Positions 1 to 6,354 of a DNA stretch of 9,049 nt are shown piece by piece. A model generated the notes under the pieces. It did not search any database and was not told the origin of the DNA. It saw nothing but the letters and a program-made list of their open reading frames with translations. The stretch is from NCBI GenBank assembly GCA_007128045.1, contig SKYG01000329.1:1-9049 (forward strand), given 5' to 3'. Every line of letters begins with the position of its first letter. The first letter of the stretch is position 1. This DNA comes from Bacteroidales bacterium (GTDB lineage: Bacteria; Bacteroidota; Bacteroidia; Bacteroidales; UBA7960). A program made the translations under genes and the position numbers.

Positions 1-217
1 CTCTGTTTCCTGCCCTGCCTTCTGTTTTATGCTCACCAAACCAATAATAGGTGCCGTTATGTAACAACATGCCTCCGCCATGGGCATTGATATGCACTCC
101 GTTGTTATCGGGCCATATCTCACCCGGTCGGAAGGGATTGACGGGAGTCTGGTTACAACTTTGCATTAAAGACATGACCAAAAAAAAGAAAAGAATGATG
201 TTCACTGACTTGTTCAT
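1..217 (-). CDS. GH43-like glycoside hydrolase lipoprotein, N-terminal 72 codons only
   Basis: The 3' end lies beyond the window, so only the N-terminus is visible. The ATG whose first base is at 217 opens a lipoprotein signal: basic residue K3, hydrophobic core IILFFFLVM, and lipobox LMQSC with the lipidated cysteine at residue 21. The mature part has W35-P-D37-N-N-G, then INAHGGGM (residues 43-50) and YYWFGEHK (57-64). This arrangement is familiar from the first blade of GH43 five-bladed propeller enzymes, especially the exo-beta-1,3-galactanase-like group (subfamily 24 and relatives such as 34). The product would be a membrane-anchored exo-acting enzyme trimming galactan-type chains. It follows the GH2 gene by 45 bp on the same strand, so co-transcription is likely. 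The subfamily cannot be fixed from 72 residues, and the catalytic acid lies outside the window. I am fairly confident of GH43 and much less so of the substrate. Confidence 0.75.
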   Translation of the reverse strand, partial: MNKSVNIILFFFLVMSLMQSCNQTPVNPFRPGEIWPDNNGVHINAHGGGMLLHNGTYYWFGEHKTEGRAGNR

Positions 218-262
218 GATTCGGTATGTTTGACATGGTTTTATATAAGTGACTGACACTAA

Positions 263-3200
263 TTATTTCAAAGGGCTTACTCTGAATGTAAAGCTAAAGT
301 CGGAATTTCTCAGCCTGTAATCCCGACGGGGATAGGCCTCCATTCCCCAGCTGGTGGTACCACCTACACCCATTTGTTTGTAGTCGACATTCAGAAACAC
401 CTGTGGTTTTTTTACCAGTTGGAAGGGGTAGTCACTTAGCTGGATATTTTCTCTACAGAAGTGGGATGCGCCAAATCCAATTACAGGGTCGCCAGAGATA
501 AGCAAGCCACTGCCTGCATCATTTGTAAGGGAAAACCATCTGACATCTATTTTGTATCCGTTCTCTTGTGGCTTTGAATAATCGACCCATTCATTTTCCA
601 CAGTAGACTCGTAAACACCTATTTTCTCCACGTTACGGTCAATGTATGTAGGGTTAGGTCCTGGCCCGTACCATTTGAGGTTGCTATATCCCGGACTAAC
701 GACCATGTTGGTTCCAAATCTTGGTGCCATCGGTAGTTGTTTGGTGCCGGCGTTATAGTCGCAGGTAATATCAATCGTTCCATCTCCATATACTATATAC
801 GTAATGGTAAAGGCGGCTTCAATCATAGGCAGGTTTCCGGATGCAACAATTTGGATGGCGTTGCTTTTTGGGGTGATATCAAATTTGTTGATGGTCCAGT
901 GATGGGCATTTTCCCATACAAACAGTTGAGGCACATGGGGCGGCATATTTCTTATTGCTCCCCTGTCATTGTCTGTGGGTGCACGCCAGAAATCTGGATG
1001 TGGACCCCTGTCAATGACCAGCTCTTCGCCTACATAGTATTTCTCCAACCTACCTGTCAGTTTATCAAATATCGACGAGAATCCATCACCCCATACAAAC
1101 ACCGCGCGACCGTCTTCCCTCCATGCTGGCTGTGCCAAGACATGAATGGGTGTTAGTGAAGGCCTGGAACCAACAGGAATTTCAAATTGATCCCAGGCCA
1201 GTTCAAATCCTTTAGGAACAAATTCTGTAGGATGTTTTTGGCGAAAGCTGAACCCTACAAAATACTCTTTATCAGGAGAAAACTGGAAGCTACCTGTGTT
1301 CAAGGTATAATTCATGCTTTCTCTGGCTGGAATATTTAGTTCTGGCAGGTTTCTGTGCAACACTTTTTTTCCGTTCTCAAGAAGGTACCAGTGGCCGGTT
1401 ACCATGTCTTTGGCATTGCTGAAGTCAAACCAGTTAGTTATGCTAAATGTAAGGTTTTGGATGTCGACAGCATTGACATGTATGTTTCTGTGAAAATATT
1501 TCATGACATTCAACCCTGGGTGGGGTGTCCAGTCAGCTGCCAATAGGCCGTTCATGCAGAAATTTGCATCATTGTGAATGCCCCTGCTGTTTTCCCACCA
1601 GCCACCGTAGGCGAAGAAATGGTCGACAGGCGACGTTTCGCGGTATGCTTCAGGAACAGGTTGTTTCAACCCCTGATCCATCCAGTCCCATACAAATGCA
1701 CCCTGGAAGTTGTTGTCGGCATAGATCAGGTCCCAATACTCCTTCACGTTGCCACTGCTATTGCCCATGGCATGTACATATTCACATACGAGAAACGGTA
1801 TATGAGGATTGGTTTCAATAATGGTTATACATTCCTCGGGGGTGGGATACATCCGCGAATAGATGTCGGCATTACCAAACCCTCCTCTTTTTGTGGTGCC
1901 TTCATACATGTAAGGGCGTGACGGATCTGTTTGTTTTACCCATTCATACACTGCCGTTGCATTTGGCCCATCGCCACTTTCATTGCCCAACGACCAGATG
2001 ACCACTGATGGGTGATTCCTGTCGCGGAAAACCATTCTTTTCACCCTGTCGATATAGGCCTCCTCCCAATCGGGATGATTGGTGAGCAGATTGTCAATGT
2101 TCAGGCCAAATCCGTGCGTTTCTATATTGCCTTCATTGATAAGATAAATTCCATGCTCATCACATAGCTGGTACCATTCAGGAACGTTTGGATAGTGACT
2201 GGTACGTACAGCGTTGATGTTGTTTTGTTTCATGAGCGTGATGTCGCGGAGCATGTCTTCACGGGTTACATAATGTCCTCTTTCCGGATGGTGTTCATGG
2301 CGGTTAACCCCCTTGAACAGCACTGCCTGGCCATTGATCAGAAGCCTGCCACCTGCTATATCGACCCGCCTGAAGCCAACCTTTTGCGGGATGACCTCCA
2401 GGGTGCTTCCCTGTGCGTCTTTCAGCACCATCACCAGGTCATAGAGGTATGGCGATTCAGCGTTCCAGCTGTTTACCCCTGCGATCCGGTGTTCCTGGGT
2501 GGTAAGCCATTCTCCATGGTTGTTGCTGAGCTGCCGGCTGCCATTGAGCACCTCACGTCCCTGCCGGTCGAGCAGGGTGTACTCCAGCAGGGAGGCACTT
2601 CTTGAAGGGTCGTGCAGCTCGGCCTTCAGCGAAAAAATGCCGTTTGTAAAAGAATCGTCAAGGGTAGATGTCACCACAAAATCCCTGACATGACTTTTGG
2701 GGGTAGACCACAGGTACACATTGCGGTAGATGCCACTGATGCGCCAGAAGTCCTGGTCTTCCAGGTAGGAACCATCGCTCCAGCGATACACCTCAACGGC
2801 AAGCGTATTTTCGCCGGTTTTCAGGTAGGAGGTGATGTTAAACTCGGCAGGCGTTCTGCTACCCTGGCTGTACCCCACTTTTTGGCCATTCACCCAAATA
2901 TAGAAGGCCGACTGTACGCCGTCAAAAACGATAAACACATCACGACCATCCCAGTGATCAGGAATGGAAAATGAACGTCTGTACGATCCTACGGGATTGT
3001 CTTCGACAGGTGCTTCCAGCTCGCTGATGTCGAAAGGGTAGAGGATGTTGGTATAGATGGGGATGCCATGGCCTTTCAGTTCCCATATAGAAGGCACTTC
3101 GATATCATCCCATGAGGCATCCGAAAACCCTGTTTCAAAAAAGGAGGCCGGGCGTGATGCCGGGTTTTTTGACCAGTGGAATTTCCATAGGCCATTCAGG

Positions 3201-3391
3201 CTTTTGTAGTACTCAGATTGCTCGTAGTCAAAACTAAGGGCATTTTCGGGCGTATCAAAAACCATCATGGTGGAACGCGGCTTTTCACGGTTGATTTCCA
3301 GAACCCCTACGTTGTTCCATTCCGGCCTGTCGAGTGCGACTACATGATGTGCTCCGGTTATCAATAGTATTAAAATGATATACTTTTTCAT
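263..3391 (-). CDS. GH2 LacZ-type beta-galactosidase-like enzyme, probably periplasmic
   Basis: This 1042-residue protein has the full five-domain LacZ layout (E. coli LacZ is 1024 residues). Residues 1-19 form a Sec signal peptide (MKKYIILILLITGAHHVVA) with no lipobox cysteine, and there is no C-terminal sorting domain, so the periplasm is the likely site. By eye, a sugar-binding jelly roll covers about 54-231, an Ig-like domain about 233-342, the TIM barrel about 344-632, a second Ig-like domain about 642-740, and a beta-galactosidase small-chain domain about 762-1037. Family active-site motifs are intact: GVNRHEHHP (361-369), RTSHYP (396-401), LGNESGDG with acid/base E471, and CEYVHAMGNSSG with nucleophile E537. 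FWRAPTDND (801-809) and TTSWG with W1015 (equivalent of LacZ W999) mark the C-terminal domain that completes the sugar site. Expected reaction: retaining hydrolysis of terminal beta-galactose from imported oligosaccharides. Other GH2 specificities, such as modified galactose, are possible. It sits between the GH128 and GH43 genes. Confidence 0.93.
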   Translation of the reverse strand: MKKYIILILLITGAHHVVALDRPEWNNVGVLEINREKPRSTMMVFDTPENALSFDYEQSEYYKSLNGLWKFHWSKNPASRPASFFETGFSDASWDDIEVPSIWELKGHGIPIYTNILYPFDISELEAPVEDNPVGSYRRSFSIPDHWDGRDVFIVFDGVQSAFYIWVNGQKVGYSQGSRTPAEFNITSYLKTGENTLAVEVYRWSDGSYLEDQDFWRISGIYRNVYLWSTPKSHVRDFVVTSTLDDSFTNGIFSLKAELHDPSRSASLLEYTLLDRQGREVLNGSRQLSNNHGEWLTTQEHRIAGVNSWNAESPYLYDLVMVLKDAQGSTLEVIPQKVGFRRVDIAGGRLLINGQAVLFKGVNRHEHHPERGHYVTREDMLRDITLMKQNNINAVRTSHYPNVPEWYQLCDEHGIYLINEGNIETHGFGLNIDNLLTNHPDWEEAYIDRVKRMVFRDRNHPSVVIWSLGNESGDGPNATAVYEWVKQTDPSRPYMYEGTTKRGGFGNADIYSRMYPTPEECITIIETNPHIPFLVCEYVHAMGNSSGNVKEYWDLIYADNNFQGAFVWDWMDQGLKQPVPEAYRETSPVDHFFAYGGWWENSRGIHNDANFCMNGLLAADWTPHPGLNVMKYFHRNIHVNAVDIQNLTFSITNWFDFSNAKDMVTGHWYLLENGKKVLHRNLPELNIPARESMNYTLNTGSFQFSPDKEYFVGFSFRQKHPTEFVPKGFELAWDQFEIPVGSRPSLTPIHVLAQPAWREDGRAVFVWGDGFSSIFDKLTGRLEKYYVGEELVIDRGPHPDFWRAPTDNDRGAIRNMPPHVPQLFVWENAHHWTINKFDITPKSNAIQIVASGNLPMIEAAFTITYIVYGDGTIDITCDYNAGTKQLPMAPRFGTNMVVSPGYSNLKWYGPGPNPTYIDRNVEKIGVYESTVENEWVDYSKPQENGYKIDVRWFSLTNDAGSGLLISGDPVIGFGASHFCRENIQLSDYPFQLVKKPQVFLNVDYKQMGVGGTTSWGMEAYPRRDYRLRNSDFSFTFRVSPLK

Positions 3392-3403
3392 CTGTTAAAA
3401 ATT

Positions 3404-3472
3404 GTCTGAATGTCTGAATGTCTGAAAGTTTGAAGGTCTGAAAGTCAAACAGTCGAAGGTCGAAAGTCAAAA
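3404..3472. repeat. Degenerate 7-8 bp tandem repeat (GTCTGAAT-like)
   Basis: On the plus strand nine consecutive short units each begin with GT. Six are octamers: gtctgaat (3404), gtctgaat (3412), gtctgaaa (3420), gtttgaag (3428), gtctgaaa (3436) and gtcaaaca (3444). Three are heptamers: gtcgaag (3452), gtcgaaa (3459) and gtcaaaa (3466). The array fills about two thirds of the 105-bp gap between the GH128 and GH2 genes and stops 12 bp before the GH2 start codon, so in the transcript it is the GH2 leader. It has no spacer/repeat structure and is not a CRISPR. It is a microsatellite-like array that has drifted. Any regulatory role is unknown. Confidence 0.85.
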
Positions 3473-3496
3473 GACATGTGTATTTAATTAGTAGCT

Positions 3497-5356
3497 TTAG
3501 AGTTTAACAAATCTTGCTGTGCTGTTATTTATTCTTAGAAAATACACTCCTGATCTTAAAGGCGACACATTTATCACGTTGGAATAATCCAGTTGCTTAA
3601 CCAGGGTGCCAGTAAGGTTATATATGCTTATTTTATCTTGAATATTAAGATGTGTTTCCAGATGTAGGATATCAGCAACCGGGTTGGGATAGACTTTCAC
3701 AGAATTGGCAGGTATTACATGACCTGCTCTGTCGGAGGACACATTATCGGGTGATTTTCCTTCCAGATTGCTTGATGACATCAATGAGCCTCCCCTTACT
3801 GCCGGAGTGGACTCCTGGTTTTTGTAGAAGCTGCCCAGGGGGGTGTAATTGCCGTTGCCGTCGTAATACTGTCCTGTACCTGAGTTTGGCTGAAACCATG
3901 CATACCGTTCCACATAGTCGAGAGATTCTAGATAGGGCAGTGCCAGTGCCATAAAACCTTCCTGTACCGCGGTGGTTCTGTTTATGTTGGCGTTGAACTC
4001 GGTGATCCAGATAGGCAGTTTGTAGTGGTTGTACACATTGGTCAGATAGTTTCGGAACCGGTTAAACACCTGCTGCGGGTTGGCATTGGGAGAATTTCTC
4101 GGGTTACTTCCCCAGTCGTACCAGTGTACGGCGATTACATCGATGCGTATATTCTGTTCAGTAGCTTTTTCATGAAACTCCTTAAGCCACCTCAGCGCGC
4201 CTTCTTCTCTGGTGCCCGGCGACACCAGACGCAGTCCTGTTGTCATCAGGTTTTCATAGCGTGCCACGGCTACATCTACCTGACATAAGTTGTTCCACTG
4301 TCCCGACTGTCCATGACAGTCGTCAGGCTCATTGAAGCCCATCACGTGGGTCACCTTATGGTTGTCTATTACGTGAGCAAGCCCTGTTTCTGAGGCAGCT
4401 CCATAGCCCCATGTCATGGGTGCAATTTCTCTGTGGATGGTTGATTTGGCTGTATGACCCCACTGGTAGTGCCAGGTTTCATCCAGGCCGGTAACGGTGC
4501 CACCGATGCCCTTTTTCGACACATAGTTCCAGGGTAAAACCCTGATAAAAGAGATGCCTCCGGATAGCTCTACAGGCAATTCATTGACCACCAGGTCTTC
4601 TTCCAGAGCGATGAATACCCTGCTTAGGCCGGTTCCGTCGTCATTTTCAGCCAAGGTGGCCATATATCCCCTGTTCAGGACAAAAGAAGCTGTTTTGTTG
4701 TTCATCCCTCCTGGTACCTCGCTGCCTCGGTGGAAGTCTCTGACAGTGACTGCTGTTCCATCTCCTCCAAGACCTGGTTGGTCGTATATGATCAGGGGTG
4801 TTGCTGTACCATCTTCCATGCGTACCATGGCACCTCCGGCATAATAGTTGTCTATGCGCAAGTTCTGGGCATATATACCTGGCTCTTCTTTGATAGTGAA
4901 CTGTGTAATGTGTTCGACAAGTACTTCATTTGGGTATATATTGGGCAACTTTAACCAGGCTATTGCGGTAGCAAAGTCAAAGGAGGTGCCTCCTGACAGT
5001 GCGTTGGACGCATGCAATGCCAGGTATCCTTCTGATTCAATCTTTACAGAACCTCCGATAATGGTCATGGCAGCCAAAGAGGAATTTTCTAGTGTCAAAC
5101 TTCCGGTGCCAAGACTTATTGGTGAACCGGCCAATACCTCTGAGAGACCATCAACAATAGAAAGGTTTTTGTTGATGTCTGCATCAGGGCTGATGCTGCC
5201 GGCCTCCGGGGGCTGGCCGGTTGATTCATCCTTCCAGTTGGCTTCATCGAAGAAATCATGGTTTCCGGCATTGCCGGTCCAGATATAGTCCTGGGCGAAT
5301 GCCGAAAGCGTGTTTAGAAATAAAAGGGCACCTGTAATAAAGAGAAACTTATACAT
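3497..5356 (-). CDS. T9SS-secreted GH128-type endo-beta-1,3-glycanase
   Basis: A 619-residue multidomain secreted enzyme. Residues 1-21 are a Sec signal peptide ending LSAFA. Residues 24-110 start with YIWTGNAG and an FFDEANW motif, like beta-solenoid or surface-adhesin N-termini. Residues about 160-262 form a beta-rich module with beta/gamma-crystallin-like signatures. The catalytic domain, about 266-512, matches the glycosyl hydrolase catalytic-core (GH128) pattern: MGFNEPD with predicted acid/base E343, AVHWYDW (409-415), and WITEFN with predicted nucleophile E453. After a Ser/Gly-rich linker (about 520-550), residues 552-619 form a T9SS type-A sorting domain (VYPNP, a GVYFLRI strand, and final FVKL), which directs export and usually cell-surface attachment. 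Characterized GH128 enzymes are retaining beta-1,3-glucanases, so an endo-acting backbone cutter is likely. Its galactose-associated neighbours leave open a beta-1,3-galactan substrate. C347 and C358, just after the catalytic motif, are the only cysteines. The start codon is 77 bp after the end of the preceding gene. Confidence 0.85.
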   Translation of the reverse strand: MYKFLFITGALLFLNTLSAFAQDYIWTGNAGNHDFFDEANWKDESTGQPPEAGSISPDADINKNLSIVDGLSEVLAGSPISLGTGSLTLENSSLAAMTIIGGSVKIESEGYLALHASNALSGGTSFDFATAIAWLKLPNIYPNEVLVEHITQFTIKEEPGIYAQNLRIDNYYAGGAMVRMEDGTATPLIIYDQPGLGGDGTAVTVRDFHRGSEVPGGMNNKTASFVLNRGYMATLAENDDGTGLSRVFIALEEDLVVNELPVELSGGISFIRVLPWNYVSKKGIGGTVTGLDETWHYQWGHTAKSTIHREIAPMTWGYGAASETGLAHVIDNHKVTHVMGFNEPDDCHGQSGQWNNLCQVDVAVARYENLMTTGLRLVSPGTREEGALRWLKEFHEKATEQNIRIDVIAVHWYDWGSNPRNSPNANPQQVFNRFRNYLTNVYNHYKLPIWITEFNANINRTTAVQEGFMALALPYLESLDYVERYAWFQPNSGTGQYYDGNGNYTPLGSFYKNQESTPAVRGGSLMSSSNLEGKSPDNVSSDRAGHVIPANSVKVYPNPVADILHLETHLNIQDKISIYNLTGTLVKQLDYSNVINVSPLRSGVYFLRINNSTARFVKL

Positions 5357-5433
5357 AACTAAAAAGCCTATTTGGAAATCTCGTTCTATGAGGGTATCGT
5401 ATGAGCAGACAAGTTACCTCACGGGATAAGGGG

Positions 5434-5751
5434 TTATTTATTGATTACTTTGATTGATTGCTCACTGCCGTTAGAATCTTCAATATGAAATATATATATA
5501 CCGGCAGGATTTCCAGACAGGTTAATCCTGTTATCTGCATCAGGGGCAAGGTTTACACTCATGACCTTCTGGCCGGCAATATTGTAGACGTTACAACTAC
5601 TAAGAGACTGCGAGCTTTTGATAACAAATTCTCCCGGGAAGCTGCCATATGCTATCAAAACTTCTGAAGGTTCAAGAAGGTTCACAGAGGTAGGGTCTCC
5701 AACCTCGGTCAGCTTGACGGCATCAACATGTACAGGTTGAATAGGAAAGCT
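5434..5751 (-). pseudogene. Detached 3' part of the CBM-like gene: last strand plus T9SS sorting domain
   Basis: Immediately after the TAA at 5754-5752, the same reading frame stays open for 105 codons to a TAA at 5436-5434. It encodes the end of the carbohydrate-binding-like domain (VHVDAVKLTEVG) and then a typical T9SS type-A C-terminal domain: FVIKSSQSL, the VYNIAGQKVMSV strand pair, GNPAGIYIFHI, and a short basic end, IKVINK. The first possible restart is a GTG at 5685. It is preceded by no signal peptide, and the resulting 83-residue product would be only a sorting domain, which makes no sense alone. I therefore read this as the second half of one broken gene rather than an independent gene. 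If the stop is a sequencing error or is read through, 6180-5434 is a single 248-residue T9SS cargo protein (249 codons counting the TAA). Confidence 0.75.
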
Positions 5752-5754
5752 TTA
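5752..5754 (-). other. In-frame ochre stop splitting the CBM-like gene
   Basis: On the minus strand the codons run GTA (Val) TAA AGC (Ser) TTT (Phe). The flanking sequences are in the same frame, and joining them restores a continuous beta-sandwich end plus a sorting domain. A single-base difference in the third position would give TAT or TAC (Tyr), which suits an aromatic-rich final strand. This fits a point nonsense change better than an insertion or deletion. Confidence 0.8.
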
Positions 5755-6180
5755 TACAATCAATACCACATCTTCTTCACCTTCTTCGACCGTAAATTCT
5801 ATTTCCTTAACCACCCAGGTATCATTGTTGGCAAGCTCTCCCTGAATGGTTCTGGTTCCGGCACGTACCTGGGGTCTGTGGTTAAAGCTGTTTGGACTTT
5901 TTGTGGCAACTTCATATTTGTACGTTTTTCCTACTTCAAGCGTGATGGGTTTTCTAAGGTAGAAATTGTTGGAACTAGGTTGGCAAAGCACATACTTTGA
6001 GCCTGAATGGGCTTCTCCTTCAGCAATTAGTGCGCCTCCTTCCCACACAACCCACTCCAGCTCAACCATGGGGGTTCCTGTTTCGTGGGCTTCAAAATTA
6101 TCCTCAAAGACTACGGTCTGAGCATGTGCAGTCCATGCAGACAGCGTTAATGCAATAAAGAAGAATACTTGTTTTTTCAT
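5752..6180 (-). CDS. Secreted carbohydrate-binding-module-like protein, cut short by an in-frame stop
   Basis: The open part encodes 142 residues. I chose the ATG at 6180 because it begins a clean Sec signal peptide, MKKQVFFFIALTLSAWTAHA, cleaved before Q21. The frame stays open further upstream, but that stretch is basic and unlike a secreted N-terminus, and it overlaps the terminator-like hairpin. The mature part looks like a small beta-sandwich of the CBM4/9-like type: VVFEDNFE near the start, SGSKYVLC, FYLRKPITLEVGKTYKYEV, NDTWVVKEIEFTV, then an acidic VEEGEEDVVLIV just before TAA. In such domains a final strand with a (D)D-x-V-x-L pattern follows. It is found right after the stop, in the same frame. 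No catalytic residues are evident, so the likely role is glycan binding at the surface, alongside SusD. Without the downstream part the product would reach the periplasm but lack its T9SS signal. The family assignment is by pattern only. Confidence 0.7.
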   Translation of the reverse strand: MKKQVFFFIALTLSAWTAHAQTVVFEDNFEAHETGTPMVELEWVVWEGGALIAEGEAHSGSKYVLCQPSSNNFYLRKPITLEVGKTYKYEVATKSPNSFNHRPQVRAGTRTIQGELANNDTWVVKEIEFTVEEGEEDVVLIV

Positions 6181-6203
6181 AATTAAAAGGTTTTTGTGTT
6201 CAT

Positions 6204-6305
6204 AAAAAAGGCTACAAAAGCATAAGGGGAGAAGTTCTACAAAGAAAGCAACCTTTGTTGATCGGAAACTCTGTATAAGCTTACACCTTTTACGCTTTTG
6301 TAACC
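6204..6305 (-). terminator. Terminator-like or attenuator hairpin between susD and the downstream genes
   Basis: In the minus-strand transcript the arm at 6305-6291 (GGTTACAAAAGCGTA) pairs along all 15 positions with the arm at 6224-6210 (TATGCTTTTGTAGCC), with two G-U wobbles. A further A-U pair (6290 with 6225) extends it to 16. The 3' arm ends in GCC and is followed at once by six U (6209-6204). The hairpin begins about 50 nt after the susD stop codon. The enclosed loop is long, about 64 nt, and contains a smaller ACAAAG/CTTTGT hairpin. A stem plus U-run is the mark of an intrinsic terminator. The long loop is unusual and may make it partial, lowering transcription of the enzyme genes relative to susCD. 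Confidence 0.5.
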
Positions 6306-6354
6306 GCAATAACTCTTATTAAGATTTAAGACTAAGGTATTATTAAACAACCTG

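Noticed and set aside
218..262. Small inverted repeat (AGTG...CACT) after the GH2 gene
   Set aside because: The arms are only 4 bp and no U-run follows. It is too weak to call a terminator.
737..2974. Several plus-strand open frames of 60-140 codons opposite the GH2 gene
   Set aside because: They are antisense shadows of a strongly supported gene, with no signal peptides, domains or plausible composition.
3285..3470. A 61-codon minus-strand frame overlapping the GH2 start and the tandem repeat
   Set aside because: Its N-terminal half is just the translated short repeat (recurring FD/QTF patterns) and the rest is out of frame with the well-supported GH2 gene. There is no recognisable domain.
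3404..3472. CRISPR array
   Set aside because: The units are only 7-8 bp and directly adjacent, with no unique spacers and no cas genes nearby.
5357..5433. A possible terminator or promoter in the 77-bp gap before the GH128 gene
   Set aside because: I found no stem of useful length followed by a U-run and no convincing Bacteroidota -33/-7 pair, so read-through is the simpler view.
6181..6309. An upstream TTG start for the CBM-like protein, adding 43 residues
   Set aside because: The added residues are basic and cysteine-bearing, unlike a secreted N-terminus. They precede a perfect signal peptide starting at 6180 and lie across the terminator-like hairpin.
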